In this document: positions 35,090 through 44,967 of the stretch, one piece after another
Position numbering within the stretch: position 1 is the first letter of the stretch
How the letters are laid out: each line of letters opens with the position of its first letter
Assembly (NCBI RefSeq): GCF_003755175.1
Contig: NZ_RKHX01000002.1
Location: 186,001-250,000, forward strand
DNA length: 64,000 nt
Source of the DNA: Cellulomonas sp. PhB150
GTDB taxonomy: Bacteria; Actinomycetota; Actinomycetes; Actinomycetales; Cellulomonadaceae
Direction of reading: 5' to 3'
Made by a program: the position numbers and the translations under genes
The notes under the pieces: model-generated
Databases searched by the model: none
What the model saw: the letters and a program-made list of their open reading frames with translations, nothing else
Told to the model about the DNA's origin: nothing

Positions 35090-35467
35090 GTGAACAGCTT
35101 CATGCAGTGGTTCTGGCTCATGGTGTGGTGGTTCGCGTTCGTGATGTACCTGATCGTCCTGTTCCAGATCGTCACGGACCTGTTCCGGGACAAGGACCTC
35201 AGCGGCTGGTTGAAGGCCCTGTGGCTGATCGGCCTGATCCTGCTGCCGTTCCTCGTGGCGCTCATCTACGTCATCGCGCGGGGTCGGAGCATGGCGGAGC
35301 GGCAGGCTGCGCGCGCCCACCAGGCGCGGTCCCAGACCGAGAGCTACATCCGGGACGTGGCGTCGGCCTCGCCGTCCGCCGACATCGCCCGGGCCAAGGA
35401 GCTGCTCGACGCCGGCGTGATCGACGCGGGCGAGTTCGCGCAGCTGAAGGCGAAGGCCCTGGCCTGA
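35090..35467 (+). CDS. Membrane protein with PLDc_N-like segment and SHOCT domain
   Basis: A 125-residue protein with two membrane helices (about 5-27 and 41-64) around the DLFRDKDLSGWLKALW motif seen in the N-terminal domain of cardiolipin synthases, and a C-terminal SHOCT motif (IARAKELLDAGVIDAGEFAQLKAKAL). GTG 35090 has an ideal AAGGAGGT site. With the preceding SHOCT protein it may assemble a membrane complex. No enzyme residues are visible. Confidence 0.8.
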   Translation: MNSFMQWFWLMVWWFAFVMYLIVLFQIVTDLFRDKDLSGWLKALWLIGLILLPFLVALIYVIARGRSMAERQAARAHQARSQTESYIRDVASASPSADIARAKELLDAGVIDAGEFAQLKAKALA

Positions 35468-35491
35468 CGTCAGGGGTCGCCACGCTCCGCC

Positions 35492-35497
35492 TACGAT
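35492..35497 (+). promoter_or_regulatory. -10 box (TACGAT) of the Nudix gene
   Basis: TACGAT, six bases, then GTG at 35504. No ribosome site; leaderless-type start. Confidence 0.5.
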
Positions 35498-35503
35498 CGG
35501 CGC

Positions 35504-35971
35504 GTGGCGATCCCTGACTTCATCCTCGCGCTGCGCGCGGCTGTCGGCCACGAGTCGCTGTGGCTGAGCGGCGTCACGGCCGTGGTGGTGCGCGACGACT
35601 CCCACGTGCTGCTCGTGCGCCGCGCGGACACCGGCGCCTGGACGCCCGTCACCGGGATCATCGACCCGGGTGAGGAGCCGGCCGCCGCGGGCGCCCGCGA
35701 GGTGCTCGAGGAGGCCGACGTGGTCGCCGTCCCCGAGCGCCTCGCCTGGGTGCACGTGCTGCCCCCCATGACCTACGACAACGGCGACCGGGCGCAGTAC
35801 CTCGACGTGGTGTTCCGCTTCCGGTACGTGTCCGGCACGCCCGCGCCCGCCGACGGGGAGAACACCGACGCCGCGTGGTTCGCGCTGGACGCCCTGCCGC
35901 CCATGTCGCAGGACATGGGCGGCAGGATCCGCCGCGCGCTCGAGTCGGGCGAGGCAGAGTTCGGCCGCTAG
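35504..35971 (+). CDS. Nudix hydrolase
   Basis: A 155-residue Nudix enzyme. The box runs from G51 through E57, R65, E66, E69 and E70 (GIIDPGEEP ... REVLEEADV), matching GX5EX7REUXEEXGU except that the final Gly is Asp. VLPPMTYDNGDRAQYLDVVF follows. It hydrolyses a nucleoside-diphosphate-linked substrate that cannot be deduced. GTG 35504 is supported by the TACGAT box. Its stop overlaps the convergent patatin-like gene by four bases. Confidence 0.88.
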   Translation: MAIPDFILALRAAVGHESLWLSGVTAVVVRDDSHVLLVRRADTGAWTPVTGIIDPGEEPAAAGAREVLEEADVVAVPERLAWVHVLPPMTYDNGDRAQYLDVVFRFRYVSGTPAPADGENTDAAWFALDALPPMSQDMGGRIRRALESGEAEFGR

Positions 35972-36867
35972 ACCCAGAAGGTCGCCAGGCGCCCGGCGAG
36001 GGCCCTGCCCTGCTCGTAGCCGCCCCGGGCTGCCTGCGGACGGGTCGACGGATCCATGGCGCGGGCGTCGAACACGTCGCCCGCGCTCGCGTCGGGCACC
36101 ACCACCTCGACGCTGCTGCCCCCGGCGCGCAGCTCGGCGACCTGCGCGGCGAGGTCCGTGCGCCACGCGAGCGGGTGCCGCGTCCGGCCGCCGAACGGCG
36201 ACAGCACGAGCACCCGCCCGTACCCCGCCGCCAGGTCCGCGTTCTCGTTGCGTCGGTAGCCGCCGTTGATGAACCGGCGCTCGCCGACGCCGTACGTGCC
36301 GGCGAAGCCGTTGCTGGTGCTCGCGGCCACGGCGTCGACCAGGTCGATCCCGCTGTCGCGGTCGAGCACGACCGGCTCGCCGGTCCGCGCGTCGACGACG
36401 GCGATGCGCACGAGCCGTGCGGGCCAGTCCCGGCGGGGGAGGCGCGCCGCGACGGTCTCGCGCCAGCGCCTCGTGCTCTCGTCGTCGGCCGTGTCCTTGG
36501 CGAGCGCCGCGGCGCCCATCCGGCGGCGCATGTCCGACGGGTCGGCCGACGACGCGATGATCGTGTCCGACCAGTCCATGAAGCTCTGGGAGGTGGCTCT
36601 CGCCGGGCGAGCAGGGCCAGGCCCGGCTGGTGGGGCCTCGGCGACGACGGCCGCGTACAGGTCCGCGGGCCGGGCGCCGCTGGTGATCTGGGCGGCGGCC
36701 GTCGACCCGGCCGAGGTGCCGACGACGAGGTCGGCGTCGGTGAGGTCGACGCCGGCGGCCGCGAGACCGGCGACGAGGCCGAGCTCCCAGGCGTTGCCGG
36801 CCGCGCCGGCACCGGCGAGCACCAGGGCTCGGTCGTTCGTGGTCGTGCGTGGTTCAGGAGTGCTCAT
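35968..36867 (-). CDS. Patatin-like phospholipase with Asp-to-Asn change at the dyad
   Basis: A 299-residue patatin-like protein. The oxyanion loop GAGAAGNAWELG and the nucleophile S52 in VGTSAGS are present. The expected DGG/A of the Ser-Asp dyad reads FINGGYRRN, with N201 (codon AAC) in place of Asp. The rest of the fold (LVVGTSAGS, YGRVLVLSPFGG) is intact. Either activity is lost or lowered, or deamidation or another residue serves. It follows the hydrolase gene after 146 bp that contain a short reading frame with a strong ribosome site. Confidence 0.82.
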   Translation of the reverse strand: MSTPEPRTTTNDRALVLAGAGAAGNAWELGLVAGLAAAGVDLTDADLVVGTSAGSTAAAQITSGARPADLYAAVVAEAPPAGPGPARPARATSQSFMDWSDTIIASSADPSDMRRRMGAAALAKDTADDESTRRWRETVAARLPRRDWPARLVRIAVVDARTGEPVVLDRDSGIDLVDAVAASTSNGFAGTYGVGERRFINGGYRRNENADLAAGYGRVLVLSPFGGRTRHPLAWRTDLAAQVAELRAGGSSVEVVVPDASAGDVFDARAMDPSTRPQAARGGYEQGRALAGRLATFWV

Positions 36868-36916
36868 GGGAATCGCCTTCCGCGATGTTCCTGTGGCGCT
36901 CCCCGTCGCGACGAGA

Positions 36917-36961
36917 TCAGTCGCGGGCCGCGGAGAGCACCCGGTGGGGTCCTGCGTCCAT
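36917..36961 (-). CDS. Possible 14-residue leader peptide upstream of the patatin-like gene
   Basis: MDAGPHRVLSAARD, starting at an ATG preceded by AGGAGGTG at ideal spacing, with a TAGCGT box at 36999-37004 upstream on the same strand. It ends 49 bases before the patatin-like start. The ribosome site is stronger than that of the following gene, so it may be translated and regulate it. Not matched to a known leader family. Confidence 0.35.
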   Translation of the reverse strand: MDAGPHRVLSAARD

Positions 36962-37013
36962 GGGTGTCACCTCCTGAGGTCGGTCGTGAATCACTGGGAC
37001 GCTAGCACCGCGG

Positions 37014-37681
37014 TCAACCGAGATAGCCGGCGATCAGCGCACCGATCGGTCCCGGGTGGCTCAGCGGTGCGAGGTGCCCGCCGGGGACCACGTCGGGTTC
37101 GACACCCAGGCGCTCGCGCGCGACCCGATGCTGCAGGGCGAGGGGGAAGAGCCGGTCGTCGCGGGCCGCGATCACGTGGATGGGCACGTCGGGCCAGGTG
37201 AACTGCGCGGAGTCCGCGAACACGGCGTCGGACTGCGGCTTGTCGTGCCGGGCGACCTCGCGGACCAGCGCGGGCGCGAAGCCGTCGAGGAAGTAGACCT
37301 CGTCGGAGAACTCCGTGGGGTAGCCGCCCTCGCGGGCAGCCGCCTCCCTGGCCTCGGTCGACCCCACGTGCTCGCCCCACTCGCCGACCGTCTCGCCCGG
37401 CAGCGGGATCATCGCGTTGACGAGCACGACCATCCGGACGCGCACCCGTGACGAGACCAGCGGCGCCGTGAACCCGCCCATCGACTGCGCGACGAGCACG
37501 ACGTCCGTGCGCCCGCCGATCGCGTCGACGACCGCGTCCGCCGCGGCCGCGAGCCCGTCGTGCGCACCCGCCGTCGGCAGGTCGACCGCGAACGCGTCGA
37601 GCCCACGCCCTCGCAGGTCCGTGACCAGGGGGTGCAGGAACCAGCCGTCACCGCCCGCGCCCGGGATCATCGCGACCGTCG

Positions 37682-37685
<4 letters not shown>
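37014..37685 (-). CDS. Alpha/beta hydrolase (esterase-like)
   Basis: A 223-residue alpha/beta hydrolase of the compact AB_hydrolase_6 type. It has [18 protein letters not shown] at the oxyanion site, nucleophile elbow AQSMGG, Asp in AARDDRLFP and His in [11 protein letters not shown]. The GTG at 37685 overlaps the kbl stop (GTGA), so it is the last gene of the ligase/tdh/kbl operon. Its substrate is unknown; it may act on an ester or thioester linked to that operon. Confidence 0.82.
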
Positions 37686-38862
<1,177 letters not shown>

Positions 38863-38863
<1 letters not shown>

Positions 38864-39906
38864 CAGATCTGCGTCCAATCGATGATGACCTTGCCCACCC
38901 CGCCCGACGCGGCCGCGTCGAACGCCTCCCGCCACTGCGTGGCGGCGAACCGGTGCGAGACGAGCGACGCGATGCGCCCGCGGAGCACCTCGCTCGTGTG
39001 CAGCATGGCGCTCATGGAGTTCCACGTCTCGAACATCTCGCGACCGTAGATCCCCTTGAGCGTCAGCATCCTCGTCACGACCACGCCCCAGTCGATGCTG
39101 AACGGCTCGCTCGGCAGGCCCAGCATCGCGATCCGACCGCCGTGGTTCATGTTGTCGATGACCAGCGGCAACGCGGTCGGTGAGCCGCTCATCTCGAACG
39201 CGATGTCGAACCCCTCGCGCATGCCGACCTCGTGCTGCAGCTCGTGCAGGTTCTCGCGCGTGACGTTCAGGCCCCGGTCGGCGCCCATCTCCCGGGCAAG
39301 GGCGAGGCGCGCGTCGTTGACGTCGGTCGCGACGATGAACCGCGCGCCGGCGTGCCGGGCGACCGCGATCGACATCAGGCCGATCGGGCCGCAGCCGCTG
39401 ACGAGCACGTCCTCTCCGACCACCGTGAACGCCAGCGCGGTGTGCACGGCGTTGCCGAGGGGGTCGAACAGTGCACCGACCTCGGGCTCGATCGCGTCGT
39501 GGTGCACCCAGACGTTCTCGGCGGGCAGCACGACGAACTGCGCGAACGCGCCGTCGCGCTGCAGCCCGACGCCGACGGTGCGGATGCACATCTGCCGACG
39601 GCCGGCCCGGCAGTTGCGGCACGTGCCGCACACGATGTGCCCCTCGCCGGAGACCAGGTCGCCCTCCGTGATGTCGTGCACGCCGGCGCCGACGTCGACG
39701 ATCTCGCCGCAGAGCTCGTGCCCGGGGATCAGGGGCGCCCGGACTGCGCCCGCCGCCCAGGGGTCCCACCGCTCGATGTGCAGGTCGGTGCCGCAGATGC
39801 CGGTGCGCAGGACGCGGATCTTGACCTCGCCCGGCCCCGCCTCGGGCTCGGGGCGGTCGACGAGCTCGAGCCCCGGGCCTGCGGCCGCCTTGTAGAGCGC
39901 CTTCAT
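38863..39906 (-). CDS. tdh: L-threonine 3-dehydrogenase
   Basis: A 347-residue zinc medium-chain dehydrogenase. Catalytic zinc ligands lie in [10 protein letters not shown] and GHELCGE, and the structural zinc in the [15 protein letters not shown] cluster. The Rossmann motif is [30 protein letters not shown] and the EMFETWNSM tail are typical of Tdh. It oxidises threonine to 2-amino-3-oxobutyrate using NAD+. Coupled to kbl downstream and to the ligase upstream by overlaps. Confidence 0.94.
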
Positions 39907-41471
39907 CGGGTGCGCAGGTCCTTGCGCAGGATCTTGCCCGACGCGGACTTCGGGACCGCGTCGATGAACTCCACCCGCCGGATCTTCTTGTGCGCCGCGA
40001 CCCGCTCCGCGACCCACGCCATGAGCGTCTCCGCCGTGAGGTCCTGCGACGCGCGCACCACGAACGCCTTGGGCACCTCCTGCCCGTCGTCGTCCGGGAC
40101 GCCGATCACGGCCGCGTCCTGCACGTCGGGGTGCGTGAGCAGCAGCGCCTCGAGCTCCGCGGGCGGCACCTGGTAGCCGTGGTACTTGATGAGCTCCTTG
40201 AGCCGGTCGACGACGTAGAACGCGCCGCTCGCGTCGACCGTCGCGATGTCGCCGGTGTGCAGGAAGCCGTCCGCGTCGAGCGTCTGCGCGGTCGCGTCGT
40301 CGTCGCCGAGGTACCCGGTCATCACGTTCGGGCCCTGGCACCACAGCTCGCCGGGCTCGCTCATGCCCTCGTCGGGGACCGGGATGTCGTGCCCGTCGGT
40401 CGGGTCGACCAGGCGGCAGACCATGTTCGGGATGACCAGTCCCACCGAGCCGCGCGGGATGTCGGTGCGGTCCGCGGGGACCGCGTGCGAGACCGGGCTC
40501 ATCTCGGTCATCCCGTAGCCCTGCACCACCCGGCAGGACAGCCGCTCGGCGACCGCGTCGGCCAGCGCGCCGTCCAGCGGCGCCGCGCCGGACAGGATCG
40601 TGTGGACGCTGCCCAGGTCGTGCTCCGCCACGAGCGGGTGCCGCGCGAGGGCGAGCGCGATCGGCGGTGCGATGAACAGGTAGGTGCAGCGGTGCTCGGC
40701 GATCGCGCCGAGGAACTGGGCGAGGTCGAACCGTGGGAACGTCACGAGCTGCGCGCGGGCGAACAGCGACAGGTTGAGCAGCACCGTCATGCCGTAGATG
40801 TGGAAGAACGGCAGCACCGCAGCGACCCTGTCGTCCGGGCCGAGCGTGATGATCCCGATGGTCTGGGCGACGTTCGCGACGAGGTTGCGGTGCGTGAGCA
40901 TGACGCCCTTGGCCAGCCCCGTCGTGCCCGACGAGTACGGCAGCACCGCCAGGTGCGTCGCGGGGTCGATGCTCACCACCGGCGCGGTGCGGGCCTCGCC
41001 CAGCCAGTCGGCGAGCGACTCGTGCCCCTCGGCGCCGTCGACGACCATCACCGTCCCGACGCCGGCCGCCGCCGCACCCGCGGCCATGTTCTCCCGCAGC
41101 ACGCCGACCGTGATCGCCAGCCGCGCCCTCGAGTCGGCGAGCTGGCGGCCGATCTCGTCGCCCGTGTAGAGCGAGTTCACGGTCGTGACCGTGGCACCCG
41201 CACGCAGGATCCCGTGGAACAGTGCGACGAACGCGGGGGAGTTCGGCGAGTGCAGCGCGACGACGTCGCCCGGTCCGATCCCTCGGGCGGCGAGCGCTCC
41301 CGCGACGCGGTCGACCTGGTCGAGCAGCTCGCCGTAGCTGGTCGCCCGCCCCGACACGGAGTCGAGGACGGCGGTGCTGGTCAGCGCGCTGCCCGGCAGG
41401 TCGCGGAACAGGAAGTCGTACACCGGCAGGTCGGGGATCTCGACGTCGGGGAACGGGCTGGTGATGGCCAC
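39903..41471 (-). CDS. Acyl/aryl-CoA ligase (4-coumarate:CoA ligase-like)
   Basis: A 522-residue AMP-forming ligase. Motifs: P-loop [58 protein letters not shown] and the catalytic C-terminal lysine in [13 protein letters not shown]. It activates a carboxylic acid to its CoA ester. Why it heads the tdh-kbl operon is unclear; it may activate a related acid or feed acyl-CoA metabolism. The GTG at 41471 was chosen because AAGGAG lies five bases upstream; the frame extends eleven codons further. Confidence 0.88.
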   Translation of the reverse strand: MAITSPFPDVEIPDLPVYDFLFRDLPGSALTSTAVLDSVSGRATSYGELLDQVDRVAGALAARGIGPGDVVALHSPNSPAFVALFHGILRAGATVTTVNSLYTGDEIGRQLADSRARLAITVGVLRENMAAGAAAAGVGTVMVVDGAEGHESLADWLGEARTAPVVSIDPATHLAVLPYSSGTTGLAKGVMLTHRNLVANVAQTIGIITLGPDDRVAAVLPFFHIYGMTVLLNLSLFARAQLVTFPRFDLAQFLGAIAEHRCTYLFIAPPIALALARHPLVAEHDLGSVHTILSGAAPLDGALADAVAERLSCRVVQGYGMTEMSPVSHAVPADRTDIPRGSVGLVIPNMVCRLVDPTDGHDIPVPDEGMSEPGELWCQGPNVMTGYLGDDDATAQTLDADGFLHTGDIATVDASGAFYVVDRLKELIKYHGYQVPPAELEALLLTHPDVQDAAVIGVPDDDGQEVPKAFVVRASQDLTAETLMAWVAERVAAHKKIRRVEFIDAVPKSASGKILRKDLRTR

Positions 41472-41494
41472 GGGCACTCCTTGCAGCGACGTAC

Positions 41495-41520
41495 GACCGC
41501 GCACGTCGTTGTGCGCGGTC
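41495..41520. terminator. Perfect 10-bp stem-loop before the ligase/tdh/kbl operon
   Basis: GACCGCGCAC and GTGCGCGGTC are exact complements around a 6-base loop (GTCGTT). It lies between the VOC gene and the ligase gene, both read leftward, 23 bases before the ligase start. No U tract on the minus strand. It could end VOC transcription or shape the leader of the operon. Confidence 0.6.
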
Positions 41521-41566
41521 TTCTCGGCACGCTACCTCCGCGGCGGCCCCGCTGCAGGGGGCACGC

Positions 41567-41929
41567 TCATCCCCAGCAGAGGCAGAACGGGTGCCCGGCG
41601 GGGTCGGCGTACACCTGGAAACCCTCCGGGCCGTCGGGATCCTCGGCGGCCTGCAGCAGCTCGGCGCCCAGGGCCATCGCCTCGGCGTGCGCGCCGGCCA
41701 GGTCCGTGATGTACAGGTCGAGGTGGATCTGCTGGGGGACGCCGTCCGGCCACTGCGGGCGCCGGTGGTCCGGGGCGAGCTGGAAGCCGAGCTGCGGCTG
41801 CTTGTCGACGTAGACGGTGTGCCAGTCGTCCTCGGCCTCGACGGTCCCGCCCAGCAGCCCGGCCCAGAAGGCGGACTCGGCGGCGAGGTCGGCGGCGTCG
41901 AAGACGGTGATGCGCTTGGTGATCTCCAT
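41567..41929 (-). CDS. VOC-superfamily (glyoxalase-like) protein
   Basis: A 120-residue vicinal-oxygen-chelate domain: [42 protein letters not shown] and a C-terminal [14 protein letters not shown]. This is the small actinobacterial glyoxalase/bleomycin-resistance-like type. Metal ligand candidates are the His of QIHLDLY and of AGHPF. Substrate unknown. Confidence 0.85.
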   Translation of the reverse strand: MEITKRITVFDAADLAAESAFWAGLLGGTVEAEDDWHTVYVDKQPQLGFQLAPDHRRPQWPDGVPQQIHLDLYITDLAGAHAEAMALGAELLQAAEDPDGPEGFQVYADPAGHPFCLCWG

Positions 41930-41962
41930 CCGGCCATGCTGCCGCGGCCCTCCGACACGCGC

Positions 41963-43156
41963 TCAGTCGGGCAGCATCGGCACGGAGAACCCGTCCCCGG
42001 ACCTGATCAGGCTCGCCCGCATCACCGCGCCGCTGCCGAACCGCGCGGCGACCGCGTCGACCGCGGCGTCCATCCCGCCCGTGTCGACGGGCCCGAACGA
42101 CAGCCGCGGCTGCACCACCGCGTCCGACTCGAGGTTGGTCAGCGCGACGCCGACCAGCGTGAGCCCGCGCTCGCGGACGAGCGGCCCGGCGGCGTCGAGC
42201 AGCATGGTCGCGGTCGCCGCGAGGTCCTCGCCGGACGAGGTCGCGTGCGCGAGCGAGTGCGACCGGGTGGCCTTGGTGTAGTCCTCGAACCGGAGTCGCA
42301 GCACGACGGTCCGTGCGATCCGGTGGGCGGAGCGCATGCGACGGCACACGCGGTCGACGAGTCCGAGCAGCGCGGCCGTGACGAACTCGGGGGAGTGCCG
42401 GCCGTGCCCGATCGCCCGCTGCGCGCCGATCGAGCTCCGTCGCCGGTCGGTGACCACCCGCTCCGGGGTGCGCCCGTGCACGACCGCGAACAGGTGCCGT
42501 CCCGCGGCGGGGCCCAGCAAACCGCGCAGCACAGGCTCGCCGAGCGTCGCCACGTCGCCGGCCGTGCGGAGCCCGTAGCCCTCCAGCTTCGTCGCCGTCA
42601 CCTCGCCGACGCCCCACAGCATCGTCAGCGGCAACGGGTGCAGGAACGCGTCCTCCGCGTCGGGCGGCACGAGCAGGAGCCCGTCCGGCTTGGCGACGCG
42701 ACTGGCGACCTTCGCGAGGAACGGGGTCCGGGCCACGCCGACGGTGATCGGCAGCCCCACCTCCTCACGGATCCGCGCGCGCAGCCGTGCCCCGATGTCG
42801 ACCGGCGCGACGTCGATCCGGTGCAGCCCCGCCACGTCGAGGAACGCCTCGTCGATCGAGACGCCCTGGACCTGCGGTGTCGTGTCCCGGAAGACGTCGA
42901 ACACCGCCTTGCTGGCCTCGACGTAGGCGTCGAACCGCGGCGGCACGGTGATGACGTCGGGGCAGAGCATCCGCGCCTGCCGGCCGCTCATCGCGGTCTT
43001 CACGCCGCGCCGCTTCGCCTCGTAGGAGGCCGCGAGAACCACGCCGCCGCCCACCACGACCGGCCGGTTGCGCAGGCGCGGGTCGTCGCGCTGCTCGACC
43101 GACGCGTAGAACGCGTCGAGGTCGGCGTGCAGGATGGCGGCGCGCGGCTCAGGCAT
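41963..43156 (-). CDS. dinB: DNA polymerase IV (Y family)
   Basis: A 397-residue translesion polymerase. The catalytic metal residues are D12 in HADLDAF and D102, E103 in VSIDEAFLD; the steric gate lies in FYASVEQ; the helix-hairpin region [17 protein letters not shown] and little-finger domain follow. ATG 43156 ([10 protein letters not shown]) was chosen because it lies exactly at the edge of the LexA box; ATG 43165 inside the box would add three residues. No ribosome site precedes either, so the message may be leaderless. It bypasses damaged bases during the SOS response. It lacks a beta-clamp motif I can identify with confidence. Confidence 0.92.
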   Translation of the reverse strand: MPEPRAAILHADLDAFYASVEQRDDPRLRNRPVVVGGGVVLAASYEAKRRGVKTAMSGRQARMLCPDVITVPPRFDAYVEASKAVFDVFRDTTPQVQGVSIDEAFLDVAGLHRIDVAPVDIGARLRARIREEVGLPITVGVARTPFLAKVASRVAKPDGLLLVPPDAEDAFLHPLPLTMLWGVGEVTATKLEGYGLRTAGDVATLGEPVLRGLLGPAAGRHLFAVVHGRTPERVVTDRRRSSIGAQRAIGHGRHSPEFVTAALLGLVDRVCRRMRSAHRIARTVVLRLRFEDYTKATRSHSLAHATSSGEDLAATATMLLDAAGPLVRERGLTLVGVALTNLESDAVVQPRLSFGPVDTGGMDAAVDAVAARFGSGAVMRASLIRSGDGFSVPMLPD

Positions 43157-43171
43157 AGAACACATGTTCTA
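43156..43171. promoter_or_regulatory. LexA (SOS) box of dinB
   Basis: TAGAACACATGTTCTA contains GAAC-N4-GTTC, the core of the Gram-positive LexA box, with 14 of 16 positions symmetric. It directly abuts the chosen dinB start codon and covers the upstream ATG, so bound LexA would block transcription start. It may also affect the divergent SnoaL-like gene 50 bp away. Confidence 0.85.
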
Positions 43172-43220
43172 CCCGGGGTCCGACATCGCGCCAGGCTCGG
43201 CCGCGGACCACACTGGGCCG

Positions 43221-43583
43221 ATGGACGTCACGGCGTGGGTCGGGGAGTACGAGCGAGCGTGGCGCGAGCGTGATGCGGCGGCGGTGGAGCGCCTGTTCAC
43301 GCACGACGCCGTGTACCTGCGGTCGGGGTACGACGACGGGCTCGTGGGGCTCGAGGCGATCCGCGACTTCTGGGACGACGAGACCCCGTTCACCCTGGCG
43401 TGGTCGCCGCTGGCCGTGGACGGCGACACCGCGGTCGTGCGGGCCGAGGTCGCCTACGGCGGCGACGAGCCGCGCGAGTACCGCGACCTGTGGATCCTGG
43501 TGTTCGCCGACGACGGGCGCGTGCGGCACTTCGAGGAGTGGGCGCAGTGGCCCGGCGCGCCCTGGACGCAGTCGCAGCCCTGA
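43221..43583 (+). CDS. SnoaL/NTF2-like protein
   Basis: A 120-residue cone-shaped alpha+beta barrel protein: VGEYERAWRERDAAAVERLF, THDAVYLRSGYDDGLVGLEA, FWDDETPF and LWILVFADDGRVRHFEEW. The family includes small enzymes and binding proteins; no specific catalytic set is evident. ATG 43221 is preceded by CACACT at a -10-like distance of six bases. Confidence 0.8.
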   Translation: MDVTAWVGEYERAWRERDAAAVERLFTHDAVYLRSGYDDGLVGLEAIRDFWDDETPFTLAWSPLAVDGDTAVVRAEVAYGGDEPREYRDLWILVFADDGRVRHFEEWAQWPGAPWTQSQP

Positions 43584-43635
43584 GCCACCCGCGTCGATAC
43601 GCTCGCGGCTGACGTCGTCGTGAACGGGAGGGTGC

Positions 43636-44886
43636 GTGCGTCCCACTGAGCCCGGCACGGGTCGGCCGGCGCGCGCCGACGACGTCGACCAGCTGGTCGT
43701 GGAGCTGGCCGCGCTGCTCGTCGCGTGGAGCTTCGAGGGCACCGTCAGCACCGAGGACCGGCTCACGCGCGTCGCCCGCGCGTACGGCAAGGAGATCGAG
43801 GCCGTGGTCCTCGCCGACGCGGCGATCGTGACGGTCGGCGGTGTCACGCGCGTCGCCGCCGGGCACCCGGACATCCCCGCGCTCGACCAGATCGCCGCCC
43901 TCAACGACCTGATCGACGCGATCGAGGCCGACCCGCCGCCCGTGGCGGTCGCCCGCGCCCGGGTCGCCGAGCTCCGCGCGCAGCCCGGCCGGTTCGGGCC
44001 GGCGCTGCGCGTCCTGGGGGCGGTGCTGTTCACGATCGGGTTCGGGGTCTCGATCCAGGCGACGTGGCAGGAGGTCGTCGCGGCCGGGCTCGGCGGCGTG
44101 GTCGTCGGGCTCGCCTTCGTCGCCATGCTCTCGAGGCCGCGGCTCGCGCTGGTGGCCCCGCTGATCTCCTCGACGGTCGTCTCGATCGCGGCGATCTCGG
44201 CCTACGAGCACGGCTGGATCCACGGTGGGCCGATCCAGCTCATGGCGCCCGTGCTGTTCCTCTTCATCCCCGGCGACGCACTGAGCGCCGGCGCGCTCGA
44301 GCTGGCCGCCGGCCGGTACACCGCGGGCGCGAGCCGGCTCGTCTACTCCTTCTTCGTGCTGGTCTTCCTGGGCCTCGGCGCCGTCCTGGCGCTCGGGCTG
44401 CTCGGCGCCGACGCGTCCGACCTGTTCGACCCCGACGTCGTCAGCACGCTGCCGTGGTGGGGCGTCTGGTTCGGCTGGGTGCTGTTCGCGGTCGGGGTGA
44501 TGCTGGTGTTCTCGATGCGGCCGCGCGACTTCCCGTGGGCGCTCGTCACGATCCTGCTCACGTTCGGGGCCGCGCAGCTGGGGACCTGGGCGTTCGGCGA
44601 GATCCCGGGGACGTTCCTGGGTGCGATGGCGATGACCGCGCTCGTGCTGGTCCTGTCGCGCCCCGTGGGCAGGCCCGCGCCCTACGTGCTGTTCCTCGGC
44701 GCGTTCTTCGTGCTGACCCCCGGGTCGCGGGGGCTGCGCGGGCTCGAGACGCTCGTCGGCGGCAACGCGATCGACGGACTGCGGGACATCGGGCTGATGG
44801 TCGGCATGCTCGCCGCGATCGCGCTCGGGATCCTCACCCTGGCCGCGCTCCTGCCCGCGCGATGGACCCGCGGCATGCTTCCGTAG
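43636..44886 (+). CDS. thrE: ThrE-type threonine/serine exporter
   Basis: A 416-residue protein with the ThrE (YjjP/YjjB fused) layout. The N-terminal amphipathic region (about 15-120) has the conserved LVVELAALLVAWSFEGTVST-like part, followed by about ten membrane helices to the end. In Corynebacterium glutamicum ThrE exports threonine and serine with the proton gradient. Threonine-degrading tdh/kbl lie 4 kb away on the other strand. GTG 43636 follows GGGAGGG. Confidence 0.8.
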   Translation: MRPTEPGTGRPARADDVDQLVVELAALLVAWSFEGTVSTEDRLTRVARAYGKEIEAVVLADAAIVTVGGVTRVAAGHPDIPALDQIAALNDLIDAIEADPPPVAVARARVAELRAQPGRFGPALRVLGAVLFTIGFGVSIQATWQEVVAAGLGGVVVGLAFVAMLSRPRLALVAPLISSTVVSIAAISAYEHGWIHGGPIQLMAPVLFLFIPGDALSAGALELAAGRYTAGASRLVYSFFVLVFLGLGAVLALGLLGADASDLFDPDVVSTLPWWGVWFGWVLFAVGVMLVFSMRPRDFPWALVTILLTFGAAQLGTWAFGEIPGTFLGAMAMTALVLVLSRPVGRPAPYVLFLGAFFVLTPGSRGLRGLETLVGGNAIDGLRDIGLMVGMLAAIALGILTLAALLPARWTRGMLP

Positions 44887-44898
44887 CCGTCCGGGCTC

Positions 44899-44917
44899 GC
44901 CGCGCGCCGGGCGCGGC
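44899..44917 (+). terminator. GC-rich stem-loop after thrE
   Basis: GCCGCGC and GCGCGGC form a perfect 7-bp stem with loop GCCGG, 12 bases after the thrE stop. No U tract, which is common for actinobacterial terminators. Confidence 0.5.
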
Positions 44918-44967
44918 CCCGCGCCACACTGGCTGGCAGTCCGAAGCCGCCCAGCCAAGGAGCAGCC

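Noticed and set aside
35463..35474. 12-bp palindrome CCTGACGTCAGG at the end of the SHOCT membrane gene
   Set aside because: It has no loop and overlaps the stop codon; too short to claim a regulator site.
43584..43635. Imperfect hairpin after the SnoaL-like gene considered as a terminator
   Set aside because: Only a 5-bp stem with a 10-base loop.
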